Notes under the pieces: generated by a model
Database searches by the model: none
What the model was told of the DNA's origin: nothing
Seen by the model: the letters and a program-made list of their open reading frames with translations, nothing else
Origin: Clavelina lepadiformis
Lineage: Eukaryota; Chordata; Ascidiacea; Aplousobranchia; Clavelinidae
Reading direction: 5' to 3'
Assembly: GCF_947623445.1 (NCBI RefSeq)
Contig: NC_135244.1
Location: 3,906,001-3,970,000 of the forward strand
Length of the DNA stretch: 64,000 nt
Program-made: the position numbers and the translations under genes
Shown: positions 47,746 to 59,639 of the stretch, one piece after another
How positions within the stretch are numbered: position 1 is the stretch's first letter
Layout of the letters: each line of letters begins with the position of its first letter

Positions 47746-49380
47746 TTATCGACGCGTGAAATATCCAGGAAAAGCTGTTGAAAAGGCAAAAAAAAAATTT
47801 TTATTTTATAGTACTGTACATAAACGTTGATATTGTTTAAAAATAATGCGGATAAATTTTTTAAATTGATAATTTTTGTTAGTTGACATAAAGTTACAAT
47901 CCTTAACAAAACAATACTCACAGAAAAGCGTGGTTCCGGTCCTTCTGTTAATTTTGCTTTCGACAGTCTCGCAAATCTATAAAATTTATTAAACTTTCAA
48001 GTTTAATCAAACATATACAGTAATTCACAAATTTGATGACCAAATTTACACACATATCAAAGAAAAACAGTCAGGTGAAAACAAAAAGAATTTCTGAATA
48101 TATCCTTACCTCGCCTTCGATATAATTCCTAGCAATTATGCCACGTAACAGACTCAGAATAGGATTGATATAGTATTTGAGCCCGTTGTCAGAAATCCTA
48201 ACTTTAAAGTTGTCTACGTCGTCATCACAACTATTGGGTACAGTGGTAAGCTGATAGAAAAATTGCAAAAGTATCATCATACTGAAACTTTCTGGTTAGA
48301 ACATCATTGCCAAACACACGCACACACACACACGTACACATAAGTAGATATTTTGGGCAGTCTTACCACAAATTTTCCTCCTTGAATGGTCAGCTTGAGG
48401 GTCACTGTCAAATCTATCTTAGCGCTGGCAGTGAATTTACCTTGAGTTTCAAAATGGAACAACCTGGAAATCCACAAGAGGTCGCATCAATCAATGTGGT
48501 TAAAATATTTCCAAAAACAAAACCAAATCATGCTTACTTGATTTTGGGTATTTTGTCAACTACTTTGTCAATTAACTCTTTAGGTTTTTTGATAACATTT
48601 TTAATTGTGTTGAAGACTTTGCCAATAAATCTCTTCTTCCTCAATGGAAAAAACGGCCGAATAATTGGTCCAACTGGCACTCTGCCAAAAGCATTGTTGT
48701 AGACACATCATGATATAATCATGAGATTATCATATGTTATATATTAAATTTCAAATCAATAAATCTTTATACAACCCAAGTCGATAATTAACCGAAAACA
48801 ATGAATATGCACAAAATACTTTAAACTATAAAATCTGTTTAAATTTTGGTTTCTCACTTTACTTCTTTCTTGACACGAAACCTGCCGTTTAACGAAATTG
48901 CGACATTTCTCAATGACACTTTAAACTGGTGTGCTTTCGGATTTGTAATCTTGATGCTTCCAACATCGGCTCTGGTGATGTCCAAGCTAAAATTTGGATT
49001 TTATTTGGTCACATTTAATATAAGTCTATATGTTGCCAAGAAAGAGATCGCGTTACCTATAATATCGATAAGTTATTATCCGTACTAAAAACAGCTTACT
49101 CTCTAAGTTTCAAGTTTTCGTTGTCCGTCACATCCGGAATCCGCGCTTGGACGAGATACGTTTCCATCAGCGGTTCCAGAAAACCGGCAACTGCAAGTAC
49201 AAAGTGAATTAGTTTGCTTGATAACTTGATGATATTAGTACTGTACTTTGATTTAAGTAGATGTGTCTGTCACTTACGGTCGTTCAGTTCATTTTGTGGG
49301 ACAACAAGTGCCGATGACTTATTGCTAAGCTTGCAAATTGCCACACAAAGAAGAATAAGTCTGATTTTGTCAAAAAACAT
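47746..49380 (-). CDS. secreted BPI/LBP-fold protein with cationic cassette, - class, gene M2
   Basis: Eight exons on -: 49278-49380, 49100-49190, 48858-48986, 48538-48681, 48367-48463, 48110-48250, 47922-47976 and 47746-47774; 262 aa. A signal peptide covers residues 1-24, then LVVPQNELND as in the + class. Exon 3 ends NVAISLNGRFRVKKE. The cassette exon is 144 nt (48 codons, residues 108-156): PLRKKRFIGKVFNTIKN, then IKKPKELIDKVV, net about +11, less cationic than in M1 and M3. Exon 6 gives NSCDDDVDNFKVRISDNG (Cys196) and exon 7 gives ICETVE (Cys237). The last exon encodes only a short tail ending FTRR. Exon lengths 1-3 and 5-7 equal those of M1. A 5'UTR acceptor (GTTCAG) lies at about 49407. 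Looks intact. Confidence 0.84.
48538..48681 (-). other. cationic cassette exon of gene M2 (48 codons, phase 2-2)
   Basis: Same position and phase as the M1 and M3 cassettes. It conserves RKKRFIGK, the IKN turn and the KKP hinge, but has acidic residues in the second half. Three codons shorter than the M1 version. Confidence 0.8.
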
Positions 49381-49429
49381 TGTAAGGTTTGCTTGTATTT
49401 AAAAATCTGAACAAAGTATGTGTCAGTTT

Positions 49430-50450
49430 ATATACAAAGTTATCAATATTTTACAAACTAGATTTTAAATACAAATATAATTAAACAGCTGAAGTTTAAA
49501 AGTGTCTAATAATAGCTGTCAGAATACTTGCGGTGTTTGCTACAAATATTTTAAAGCTTGATCTGAAGTATGCTCGCACATTGCCATTTATATATTGCAC
49601 ACCAGACTTTGTGACCTTCAATATGCTGTACAGGGGATATATTTTGATCTAAATATAACTAAATAAATCGTGATTGCTTCTGCGTGGTCACTTTGTGACG
49701 CAACTAAAACTGGAAGAAAACAAATTTCTCATTTTGACCTGCGCGCTTAGGCACGTTACTTTAAAAAGCGATTTGCCTTGAGGCTGTTTACTAAGCTGTG
49801 TTTTTGAATTGTTATATTTCTAGAGCGATATTTTTTGCTATTTCTTGCAGTGTCATAAATTGATTGACATCGAAAGATACTTTCTTTCCAAGGAAATCAT
49901 ACTTCATATAGTTCATATACTGGATATTCCAGATCAAAGACCCAGCTAATGGTCAGCTGTTTATGAATTATTTCGAAGAGGATTATACACGGTTTTCCAA
50001 TATCGCTTTAAATATAACTTTAATACTATATTGATTGTTCTTCTGATTTTATACACTTTGCCACTGTTGAAGAATAAGCTACTTGGTTTCTGTACCATGC
50101 TAATAGTAGAACTAAAAAATGCAAATGTGTGCAATACAATTTCAATTTCAACTATAGCCTCATCAACCGAAGTACTTTAAATTACAAAGAAATGAAGATA
50201 TAAAACAATTATAATTGGAAAGCGTAGAATAAGTCTTTAAACTTCCAAAAGTCTACGCTCGTTCTTACAGACCTTTGGCGTTTATGATTGATCAAAAGTA
50301 ACATCATCAAAATCTAAGCACAATATGCTACAAGTCTAGCAAAAATGTCATACCTAAGCTGAATCTCAAACCGTCGCAAAATAGTGTAGTTACTCACTTG
50401 GTGTTGACAACGAGTAATTAAAATCATTTTTGCAAATCTTTATGAACGAC
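49430..50450. other. intergenic DNA upstream of M2
   Basis: TATA-like sequences on - lie near 49428-49436 and 49585-49592; which one serves M2 is unclear. Nothing else recognised. Confidence 0.4.
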
Positions 50451-50650
50451 TATATAAGCGTGGTCAAAACGGAATATGAATGCGGCGCATTTTCGTTTTT
50501 TCGTGTTTGCTTACACATTTGCTAACATTGATAAATTTGATAGTTAAATCACGTTAAAATCACTTCGCTCAAACATGTAGACAATGAACATTGTCATTAA
50601 CCTGTTCGAAAAAAAACATAATGGAAAGTTAGATGACAGAATGAGTTGAA
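50450..50650 (+). pseudogene. TATA box plus BPI exon-5 relic, + class
   Basis: CGACTATATAAGC at about 50449-50460, like the + class promoters, is followed within 60 bases by a degraded exon 5 (GCTAACATTGATAAATTTGA, then CACTTCGCTCAAA, CATTAACCTGTTCGAAAAAA, ending at GTGAGT-like GAGTTG at 50642). All exons between promoter and exon 5 are missing, so this is an internally deleted gene relic. Confidence 0.65.
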
Positions 50651-51746
50651 TATTTTAAAACTATTGTAATAGCGTAGAATCATAGATATATATACTCGTT
50701 TTTGTATACTTTCCTGTCGCTTCATTTTTCGTTGTTTTGTACTTTTTATTGTCATTACTTGTTTTTGTCATAGCATCCAATCCATCATATGCTCTTCAGT
50801 TGATTAGGTGTAGAATTTGACCTAACCAAAAAAATTTTTTTTTAGTACATATTTCTTTAGGGGGATGGAATATTGTTTTATTAAGCGCGTGTTGTGGGTT
50901 TTATTCAAGACAAAGGTTCTATTTGACAAAAAAAAATTTTTTGAAAAGATATCGTCACAATGGATGATGTGAAATATATTGTACATATTCTACAATGAAA
51001 TGACAAAATTTATTTACTGATTATAAGACAATAAGTTAAATTTATATAAAAAAGACATTAAATTTCATCTGCCTGGATGGGGATAAGATTTAAGAAAACA
51101 AAATCTATGAAAAATAAATTTGAATTTTTGTTGCTCGACGTCATCGTTGCGAGTGTTGTTTGATTTTGTAGCTTTTTTACTGCAACCCTTAGATCTTCTC
51201 AAAGTTTCTAAAAAGTGCAAAAAGCAAACTTTTACGCTCATATATCAAAAATGAGACATTAAGGGCCGAAGTCGCCTTAAAGTAAATTTATCAGTCCCTA
51301 GTGGGAGCCAGATATTTATATGTTTTTTAATTGTGAAAATGAAAAAGAAAAACAATAAAATCATACATAATCCTGTATAACTATCACATCTAAACGTGAT
51401 TTATTGCAATATTACAACGTTTCGGTAATATTCCACAATTTTTTAACACAAAGCTTAAATACCCCATACCGAATATCGAAGCATAACTAATACGCATTAA
51501 TATGCGCCTTCGCAACCTTATTATAAACTGTTTCAGTGATCTGAAACAACTGAGAGCCGGAGTTTTTCACGATTTATTTGTTAAACTAAATCTCAATGTT
51601 CTTAAGCAAATGTAACTCTTAGATAATATGCAAAATTAACCAATATATGCTTAAAGATATACTTAAATAAAAGTTATCATTATGCTTGATGATGTTGCTA
51701 CGTTTAGCTTTTGTTTTGAAGCTCGTTCTTCCACTTTCATACTTGG
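50651..51746. other. intergenic DNA, no gene recognised
   Basis: AT-rich. Nothing recognised. Confidence 0.4.
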
Positions 51747-51754
51747 GTTTTGAG

Positions 51755-51985
51755 CAATGTTCCCTCTAAGCTGCGCGCGTGCGCAAATGCGCATTGCTGA
51801 CACGGTCTCCGCGCACAGAAAATCTGTGCTGCGCACAAGAAAAATATCCAGCCTGAATTGAAAATAGAATAAATGCATAATAATGGCCACAGTGCGCACG
51901 TCTGATGTTGCTCGCAGTGGTCCAAGAGACCGCTCAGGGAGTTAGTGTGTTTGCTCAGACTCGTGAAAAATTAGAGGGAACATTG
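51755..51985. mobile_element. hAT-type MITE (231 bp)
   Basis: The 8-bp duplication GTTTTGAG (51747-51754 and 51986-51993) flanks perfect 15-bp inverted ends CAATGTTCCCTCTAA / TTAGAGGGAACATTG. A GC-rich, alternating CGCGCGTGCGC segment lies just inside the left end. No coding capacity. Confidence 0.92.
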
Positions 51986-51993
51986 GTTTTGAG

Positions 51994-52588
51994 GTCATCT
52001 GTCTAAAAAGTTTAAACGAACCTGTTTAAGCTCAACATTCGCTTACAGACCTACTCACACAGCATACAGAGCGAAGAACATTATCTACTAGCGATGGTTT
52101 GCGCCAATTGAATGCTATACAAGGTGTGCATTACCAGTAACTCGATCAAGTCTATTTAATTGTTTCGTAAATTTTGTGCCTTTTTGTGAAATTTGATAAT
52201 CTAATTTTGCGCAGTGCAGACATTTTGTGCGAAATTATATCAAGATTAGTTTTGTCACCAATCTTTTAACAACGACAAATGCTTGCTCCCAACAAAAAGT
52301 GCCCTTCCATCATCTTTAAGGTTGTTTCCTTACTCAAGGAAATGTATAAATCATAATCAAAATGCGAGAAGAAAGTTTATTTACGCCATTTACACTTTAA
52401 GGTGGTTAAGTCATTTTTGTCATGGACTTAACAAGCACGCTTCAAATGCGATAAAAATGTTCATCAACAGTATATACGCGAAAGTTACATAAACAAAAAA
52501 GTGTACAACTTCCTTATGATAACATAAAGGCAGTGATGTCCAAAGAGTGCCCAAAAATCTTTTCACGTTATTTGCTTCATGTCAAAAT
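51994..52588. other. intergenic DNA, 3' flank of M3
   Basis: No gene recognised. Confidence 0.4.
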
Positions 52589-54248
52589 TTATCCACTTGA
52601 AAAATAACTGCTTGACAAGTAGGGAGGAATAGCTAAAAACGATAAAAAAACACAAGTTTTACAGAAAATAAAACTTAATCAATTAGTTTAAATAAACTTT
52701 CAAGAAAACCTACATCACTTTAACATAAAATCTCCGAAAAAAGCATCATACTCACAGAAAACTGTAGTTCCAGGTCCTTTGTTGATATTGTCTTCAACAG
52801 CCTCGCAGATCTAGAAAGGGCAGCAAAATCGCATGTTAAGTACAAGCAGACGACACAATTTCACATACTTACGTCAATTAAATGCAATTAGGCTAAGACG
52901 AGATAAAAGTAAGACAATCTTACTTCGTCTTCAATGTATTTTCTAGCGATGGTGCCACGTAACAGGCTTAAAATAGGATTGATAAGAAACTTGAACTTGT
53001 TGTCACCAATCTTAACTTTAAAATCGTCTATGTCGTCATCACAACTGTTTGGCAAAGTGGTGAGCTAAACAAAAACATCTATAAACTTCTAAAATTCTGC
53101 TCCTAGTATGACTAATACACATATGTTTATATGTAATACATATGCTTATATGTATATTGTGTACGTAATATATTTTACAATATTTTCGTGTCTATAGAAG
53201 CCTTACCACAAGTTTTCCTCCTTGAAACGTCAACTTGAGGGTCACAGTTAAGTCTATTTTTCCGCTGGCTTTAAAACTACCGGAAGATTTAATGGTGGTC
53301 AACCTGTAAAATTGGCAAACTCAAGATTTAACATAAACAAGACCACATGAACAAACCTTAAACAAAATTATAATGTGTCTTTGGCAGGTCCATAATTTTG
53401 CAAAATACTCACTTAAATTTGGGTGATTTGTCTATAACTGTTTTAACCACTTTTTTAGCCACATTCACAGGTTTTTTGATAATGTTTTTAATTTTCTTAA
53501 AAGCTTTGCCGATGAATCTTTTCTTTCTTCCGAGTACAAACGGTAGCGCCACTATCGGTACTCTGTAGAGAAAACGTTTATGTACAGATAATTACTCTAT
53601 CATTGAGTAACATCCTGAGTGTTTGTAAGGTATTAAGTTTGTCAGAATAGCAAACAAGCAAGGTCTTTTTAGCACAAAATTGCCTCGAAGAATGAGAAAT
53701 ATTTCATTATCAATTCCTTACTTTACTTCTTGTTTGACACGAAATCTTCCGTTTATTGAAAGATCGATATCTTTCAATGAAACTTTGAATTGGCTCGGTT
53801 TCGGATTCGTGATTGTAATGCTTCCAACATTGGCATTGGTGATGTCCAAGCTGAAATAGCAATCAGATGCTGCGATAATTAATCCAGCCTTGTTACCGCA
53901 ACAATACGCAGTCTTCTGTTTTGTTGGCTTTTTATCAGCTTGTACTACAAGAAAACAGAACTTACTTCGTGAGTTGCAGTTTCTCGTTGTCTTTCATATC
54001 CGGTATGGAAGCTTGTCCGAGAAAACTTTCCATCAATGGTTCAAGAAAGTCGGAAACTGAACAAGCATGACAGATTAATTGATTGCTAGCATGGTAAAGT
54101 CGACAACATATGTTTCGGCCGTCACTTACGGTTGTTTAATTCACTTTGTGGAATTACAAGGGCTGAAGATCTTCCGCTAAGGCTGAAGATCGCCACACAC
54201 AGTAAAACGAGTTTGCATTTGTCCACAAACATTTTGATCTTCGATATC
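52589..54248 (-). CDS. secreted BPI/LBP-fold protein with cationic cassette, - class, gene M3
   Basis: Eight exons on - (ATG at 54232): 54130-54232, 53966-54056, 53722-53850, 53413-53562, 53207-53303, 52924-53064, 52756-52810 and 52589-52632; 269 aa. A signal peptide covers residues 1-24 (MFVDKCKLVLLCVAIFSLSG..), then LVIPQSELNN. Exon 3 ends DIDLSINGRFRVKQE. The 150-nt cassette (residues 108-158) reads RKKRFIGKAFKKIKNIIKKP, then AKKVVKTVIDKS, net about +15 with one Asp. Exon 5 SGSFKASGKIDLTVTLKL aligns with the + class exon 4. Cys198 and Cys239 form the expected pair. The tail encoded by the last exon (SIPPYLSS...) aligns with that of M1 and supports that exon in both. A 5'UTR intron is likely (acceptor at about 54249, donor at about 54396), with a TATA box at about 54463 on -. 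Intact. Confidence 0.85.
53413..53562 (-). other. cationic cassette exon of gene M3 (50 codons, phase 2-2)
   Basis: The most cationic of the three: 16 Lys/Arg against a single Asp, with hydrophobic positions spaced i, i+3, i+4 in both halves and a Pro between them. Confidence 0.82.
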
Positions 54249-54462
54249 TGTATCAAATTGTATATGGCAGTTAGTAACAAAATGTGTACTTGTAAGATTA
54301 TTTCTAATTCAAAAGATATATCATAATAACTGAGTTAAGACAATAATTTATATAACACGTTAATCCAATAGTCATAGATACAAGTCTATAATATACCTCA
54401 AATGCTGAATTTCTACTTTGTATATTTTTGGACTTGCACTGAAATCTACTCTCGTGGCATCG

Positions 54463-54472
54463 TTTATATACT
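54463..54472 (-). promoter_or_regulatory. TATA box of BPI gene M3
   Basis: Reads AGTATATAAACG on -, about 235 bases upstream of the start codon. It is separated from the ATG by a short 5'UTR exon and an intron, the same plan as inferred for M1 without its transposon. Confidence 0.55.
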
Positions 54473-54539
54473 ATCTGCTGAGTCGAGTAATGCCGATTAG
54501 GGGTTATTTTTAGCTTAATTGAGGCGGATCGAGGCATGA

Positions 54540-56035
54540 TTATTTATCCCCAGTTTCCTAGTGACGTAAGCCGCAACTGAAACCGGCAAAGAACAAATGC
54601 TTCTGCTCAGCACGCGGGCAACGACCCGAATGCTTAAAAAAAGTTTTCGCCCCAAGACATTTTGTTAACCGCAATTTCACCTTGTTTTTTTTTTTTTAAA
54701 GTAACAAACACTAATTGCTGCAAAGTAGGTACCACAGAATGAGGTGTATCGATACCGTTATTTTGAGGTAATTATAGGTCATGAAATTGATTTCAACAAA
54801 AATATGTTCTTGCTCAAAAGTATATTAAGGATAATTACGCTAAAGATCAAAGAAATTTTGTTCCAAACTTGTGGTTTTTAATTCACGTTCCAATTTCGTT
54901 TGAACCATATAGTTCTAAGTACATCATGTATACAGCCTATATTATTTAAAAAGAATAGGCAAAATTTGAAAAGTTTGTTTTTGTAAAAGCAAAACTTACT
55001 TTTTATACTACGAAAAATATGTCACAAGTTTTTGTGCTGATTGCGCTATTTGGCAGAGTTATTACGCACAGTACGTCATAAGTGACGATATTTAATTATG
55101 GTTAGCATAATGTTTGTACTGTAATCTAAGTCTTCTTTTTCGTAGTTGCCGATCTAACCGAACAAATTCAATGTGCTCGTACACACACGGTTACGCATAT
55201 TATCAAATATGGATAATTTATATTAATGATTGTGTCACCAAATTTCACGTTTGGTGATTCTTTGTATATTAACCATGCTGACCGGCGTGTCAAAGTAGCA
55301 CTGCCAATTGATCTGTGTTTAGCTGTATAGTTAGATTTATATTCCACGATGTGTTTTTAGATTTATATTAAGATGTATTCCACCCGTATTGTTGTGGCCA
55401 TAATGTGTGACTGCGTGTTTATGTAGTATTAGTAATTCATCGATATGCCACTTGTGACTCCATTTATTGTTAGTAAGTTTTCTGCACACATACACGGTTT
55501 ACTCCTTTACCCACAACTCCCCCCGAGGTATGTTACGCTGCCCGCAATTTCCAATCTCACACCCTAATGATAATTGATTACGCTGTGGTTTGTTGGAGAA
55601 AAGTTGATTCAGTCTACATTTGGTTTTAATACAAGAAAGACGTTTGTTTTTATTAAAGGAATGCTCATAAAGCAGAAAGCAGAACTGGCTAATCGACTAT
55701 AGCCGTAAAAGCGGGAGGTTTCCTGGCCAAGGAAAATCTTGGTTACAATTGCTAATTCCATTTATACTAAAATTGAAAAAAAAAAATCAAACCATAATTT
55801 TGATAAACCAAACAGGATAACCATTTATAAGTGATATCAACCCATAATTTGTGATATTCTTTCGATGCAAACTTTTTATAAAATCGTTTATTTGCCAGAC
55901 TTTACCTGAAGACATAAAACCACCTCTAATCGGAAAAGTCACGACCATGAATTTGTTTTATTTCTGTTCTAACCATCTTGCAAACATACAATGGAAAACA
56001 CCGACAACCTGATGAAATAATTCGTCAATATCATG
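54540..56035. other. intergenic DNA, no gene recognised
   Basis: AT-rich with a poly-T tract at about 54685. No coding sequence, transposon end or RNA gene was identified. Confidence 0.4.
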
Positions 56036-56043
56036 GCATATAC

Positions 56044-56372
56044 CAGGGGTCGGGAACCTTTTTAACTAAGGGAGCCATGAAAGCTACATATTTGTAATTG
56101 TATTTCCATCAGAGCCATGTAATATTTTTTAACACTTAATGCAACTAACGTGTGCATGTTTAAGCAAAACCAACAATTTTAGGCGACAATGAATGTCTGA
56201 ATTTACTCTTTAATATCATGCTTCTTACTGTTAATGCGTTATGAAAAATTACAGAAAAAGTTTTGCTCGTAACAGTCGTGCTGAGAAATGCCAGCTCAGA
56301 TTTATTTGCGAGCCAGATGTCGTCATCAAAAGAGCCACATCTGGCTCGCGAGCCATAGGTTCCCGACCTCTG
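56044..56372. mobile_element. hAT-type MITE (329 bp) of a widespread animal family
   Basis: The 8-bp duplication GCATATAC (56036-56043 and 56373-56380) flanks inverted ends CAGGGGTCGGGAACCT / AGGTTCCCGACCTCTG. The interior GAGCCATG and GGCTCGCGAGCC motifs are those of hAT non-autonomous elements seen in many vertebrates and invertebrates, to my recollection. No coding capacity. Confidence 0.9.
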
Positions 56373-56380
56373 GCATATAC

Positions 56381-59300
56381 AGTACATTGCCCGTGGCCAT
56401 ACAAGCGCGTTAAATTTAGCCTTAAATGCAACAACATGAAGTTATGAAAACCAAAGTTCAATCTTTCTGATCTTGACGATATTAATTTAACCTTCGGTAT
56501 AAAGTATAAATTATTCAAATATAATTTCTGTCAAATAAAAATTATTTTCAATTAATCATCATTTTTTCGTCAATCATCATTTCAAATATAAACTGTTCAA
56601 ATATATTTTCTGTTAAACTTATGGAAGCATATGAAAACGCATGAAACTTGAAAGCCAAAATCGAACCATATTGAAGTTATCTTATATCATGAAGCATCTG
56701 AAAATTCCAACTAATTTAAAGCAAGCAACAAAAACTTTGTATCTTAAGTATAATTTTGGTTAAAGTCATTTTAAGCTTTAGAAAATATTGATTGCAACAT
56801 TTCTTTAAATTTGATAAACTTTCAAATGATTTGCAAAAATTCCGTAAATTAGCCAGAGATGTCACTCGCAAAGAAAGGATCTCCGCCACGACGTGGTTCT
56901 GTCTTTTTATTCCCTGGCCAGTCGATTTTTGAAAGTTCGAACGTGATACCAAATGTGCTGGAGGGTTTAAGTGGTGACTGATCTTAGGGATAATTACTGT
57001 ATAGTATGTAATGACGCAATAGTATCAAATGTCCGCCGTCACGATAATTACAAATAAGGCTAAAAGTGCCATTAAAACAAGGCAATCGTTCAAGAGATCT
57101 ATTAGCCGTTAACTGTAGCTGGATTTAGAATCCGAAACTCACTGTACGTGCATTTATCCTGAGTTTCAAACATAAGAATTTAAGATGAAGAAGTTCAGGA
57201 AATTAAAATTGGGTTTACAGCATTTTCGATTTTCGACTTCCCGTTTCTGACATTTCCATTTTCAGAAAATAATCGTTTTGATTTCCTCAAACAGCCGATA
57301 TTAACTAAAATTCGATGAATCATTGACGGCATAATATTCGTATCAGTCCAAACTTTTTTGCTTACATTTACGAGACAATGGAACAACTATGTACAGTAGT
57401 TTTCAATTTGTGCAATAGGAACATTTTTATCCATGCCATATGCTACGTTAGCCTACAGCGAACCACCAGCATACAGCAGAGCCTAAGTGTGGCGTAAAGA
57501 AATGTGGAATAACTTGGCATATATAAGCCTATATCATCATGTCATATATCATAATATCATCATCATAATATCATCTTATGATGTAACAGTTTTTGGTTTA
57601 ATCGACATCAATTTAAGGCAATTGAAAGAAAAATGTTTATGCTTTGGCTTGGCATATTTGTGAAATAGCTTAGAGCACCTTTCGTAAATCTCTTCACTCC
57701 GGTCAGGCCATCATGTAGTTAGTCCCACAAATTAAACTTTTTAGCTTCATTCGGTTTATTTTTAGTTTTGCGTTGATCGGCTAAACCGAAATGGCATGTG
57801 GCCAAAAATCTTTGACGAGATTGTCTTTGTACGTTCCTGGTTTCCTGACATTTTTGAAAGGTATTTTTAGGATTTGTGAAAGCCTGGGGTGTTGCACTGG
57901 TATTGTACGCTCTTTTTTTATATGAAACTTCGAGATTTAGCTTCTGATAACTTTGATTTTGTAGTTTCATAAGTTTTAGAAAAATTTCATACTAACATTT
58001 TCAGATTGCCGTTGTACGATATGGTATGACAATCTTTATGATCAGACTGCATAAGGAAATTCTTTGCACTACTTAAACTCGGCGTTGATCTCTCATCGCT
58101 CGAGCCAGCGGTTACCGAGCTTGTATTAACGCAAGCTCCGATCGTCACATACATTTTTGTATTTCTTTTTTTTTCTTCTATTTTTATAAAGTATTGCCAG
58201 AATTTAAAACTGTTCACTGTGATAAGGTGTAGCCTCAATATACTTTTTCTCTAAAAAGAGTTTCTTATAAAAAGAGCGTTTTATATAACATCCAAACATT
58301 AGTATATTTTGTAATGCCTGCACACGAACACACTCTGTCTTGGTTATGTTTAGTTACATGTTTAGTTGGTTGTTGTCATAGGCAAATGACAGAACTTGGT
58401 CACTTTTCCGTTACTAATAAAATCTCGTGTGTAATTTCCGACGTCACCAATCCGTCACACCAGGATGTGCAACAAAAAACTGTAGTACAGTAGATATCCG
58501 TAGTGATCTAATACGGTTTCTGTAGGGCAAACACTTCACTTACCATCTGACTCTTTGGTTATCACAAGCTAGTTTTACTTTTTGTATTAATTATTATAAG
58601 TGTGATTTTATGTGAATAAAATATTACAACTCGTTTTGTGACTTAAGTCTGATTTTTATTTAAAACGTCAACTTAAACCGTTTACCAATACCATGATATA
58701 AACTTTGGACATATAATCTACACGCGGATCATAGATTTATAGTGTTTCCTTACATGTAAATGATTTTTTGCCATTTTTATGACGTCATACTTTTAGACTC
58801 AATCCAGGCTCACATGAATGTGTGATTATAATAAGTTGCTTTAATCGTTTTGGTACTAATTGTCACCAAACTTTTTTCGCTCATCGGTTCGAAGTTGTTG
58901 TGCGCCGCAGCGACATCCAGCGAGCTCTTGAGAATAAAAACAAGAAAACCTTTGTTTGGATAAACGGGATATCCTGAACCTATAAGAATTTGGCGTAAAA
59001 ATATAAACTTTCAAACGGTGTGAAACAATATAAAATAATGACGGGGCAAAACGTCACATTGAAATTATTTGGTTGCTTGCTGACTTTTCAAACTACAACT
59101 TCATGCTGCTATTATCTTACGTTAAATGTATAGTGACATCTCAGAAACGACATGTAGTGCGCAATATAGCGATATTAAATCATTTACATCAATTATATTT
59201 TGCATTATCTGTATGTATTTATTTTTTATATTTACATTTTGTATCTTAACCATTACATCTTGCTTATGTATTACTAATTCATAAGGTTTAAAACAATGTC

Positions 59301-59630
59301 GTGTGGTATAACAGAAACATTCTCATACCGGGCTTGAAGTTTACACCGCGGCCAACGCCATCGATTTAAATTTTAAGTTGCGGTTGAACTAGTTCATGCT
59401 GAACTATGAAGAGTACTGTAGTTCACCATAAAAATAAAAAGACTTGTTGTTCCTCTTTCATCAACGCATATGGTAATGAAAGCTTCTTGTTTGACCTCAA
59501 CCAAATATGCTGATGCTATCTGCAAACAAATTGATATCACAGCTTAGTCGAAGTTATTTTAATTATGCGTCAGTGAACAATTTCAAACCTTTCATAGCTT
59601 ACAAGCCATTACCCCTACTTAGAACGTAGA
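56381..59630. other. intergenic DNA, no gene recognised
   Basis: Short open frames only. ATCATCATAATATCATC repeats lie at 57535-57585. A GC-richer - strand stretch at 58900-58925 (CTCGCTGGATGTCGCTGCGG) follows a possible CAAGAG acceptor and could hold the final exon of the BPI gene at 59.6 kb; I could not confirm this. Confidence 0.35.
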
Positions 59631-59639
59631 ACTGTATAC

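Noticed and set aside
48307-48702. 131-codon frame on +
   Set aside because: It is the antisense shadow of exons 4 and 5 of BPI gene M2 on -.
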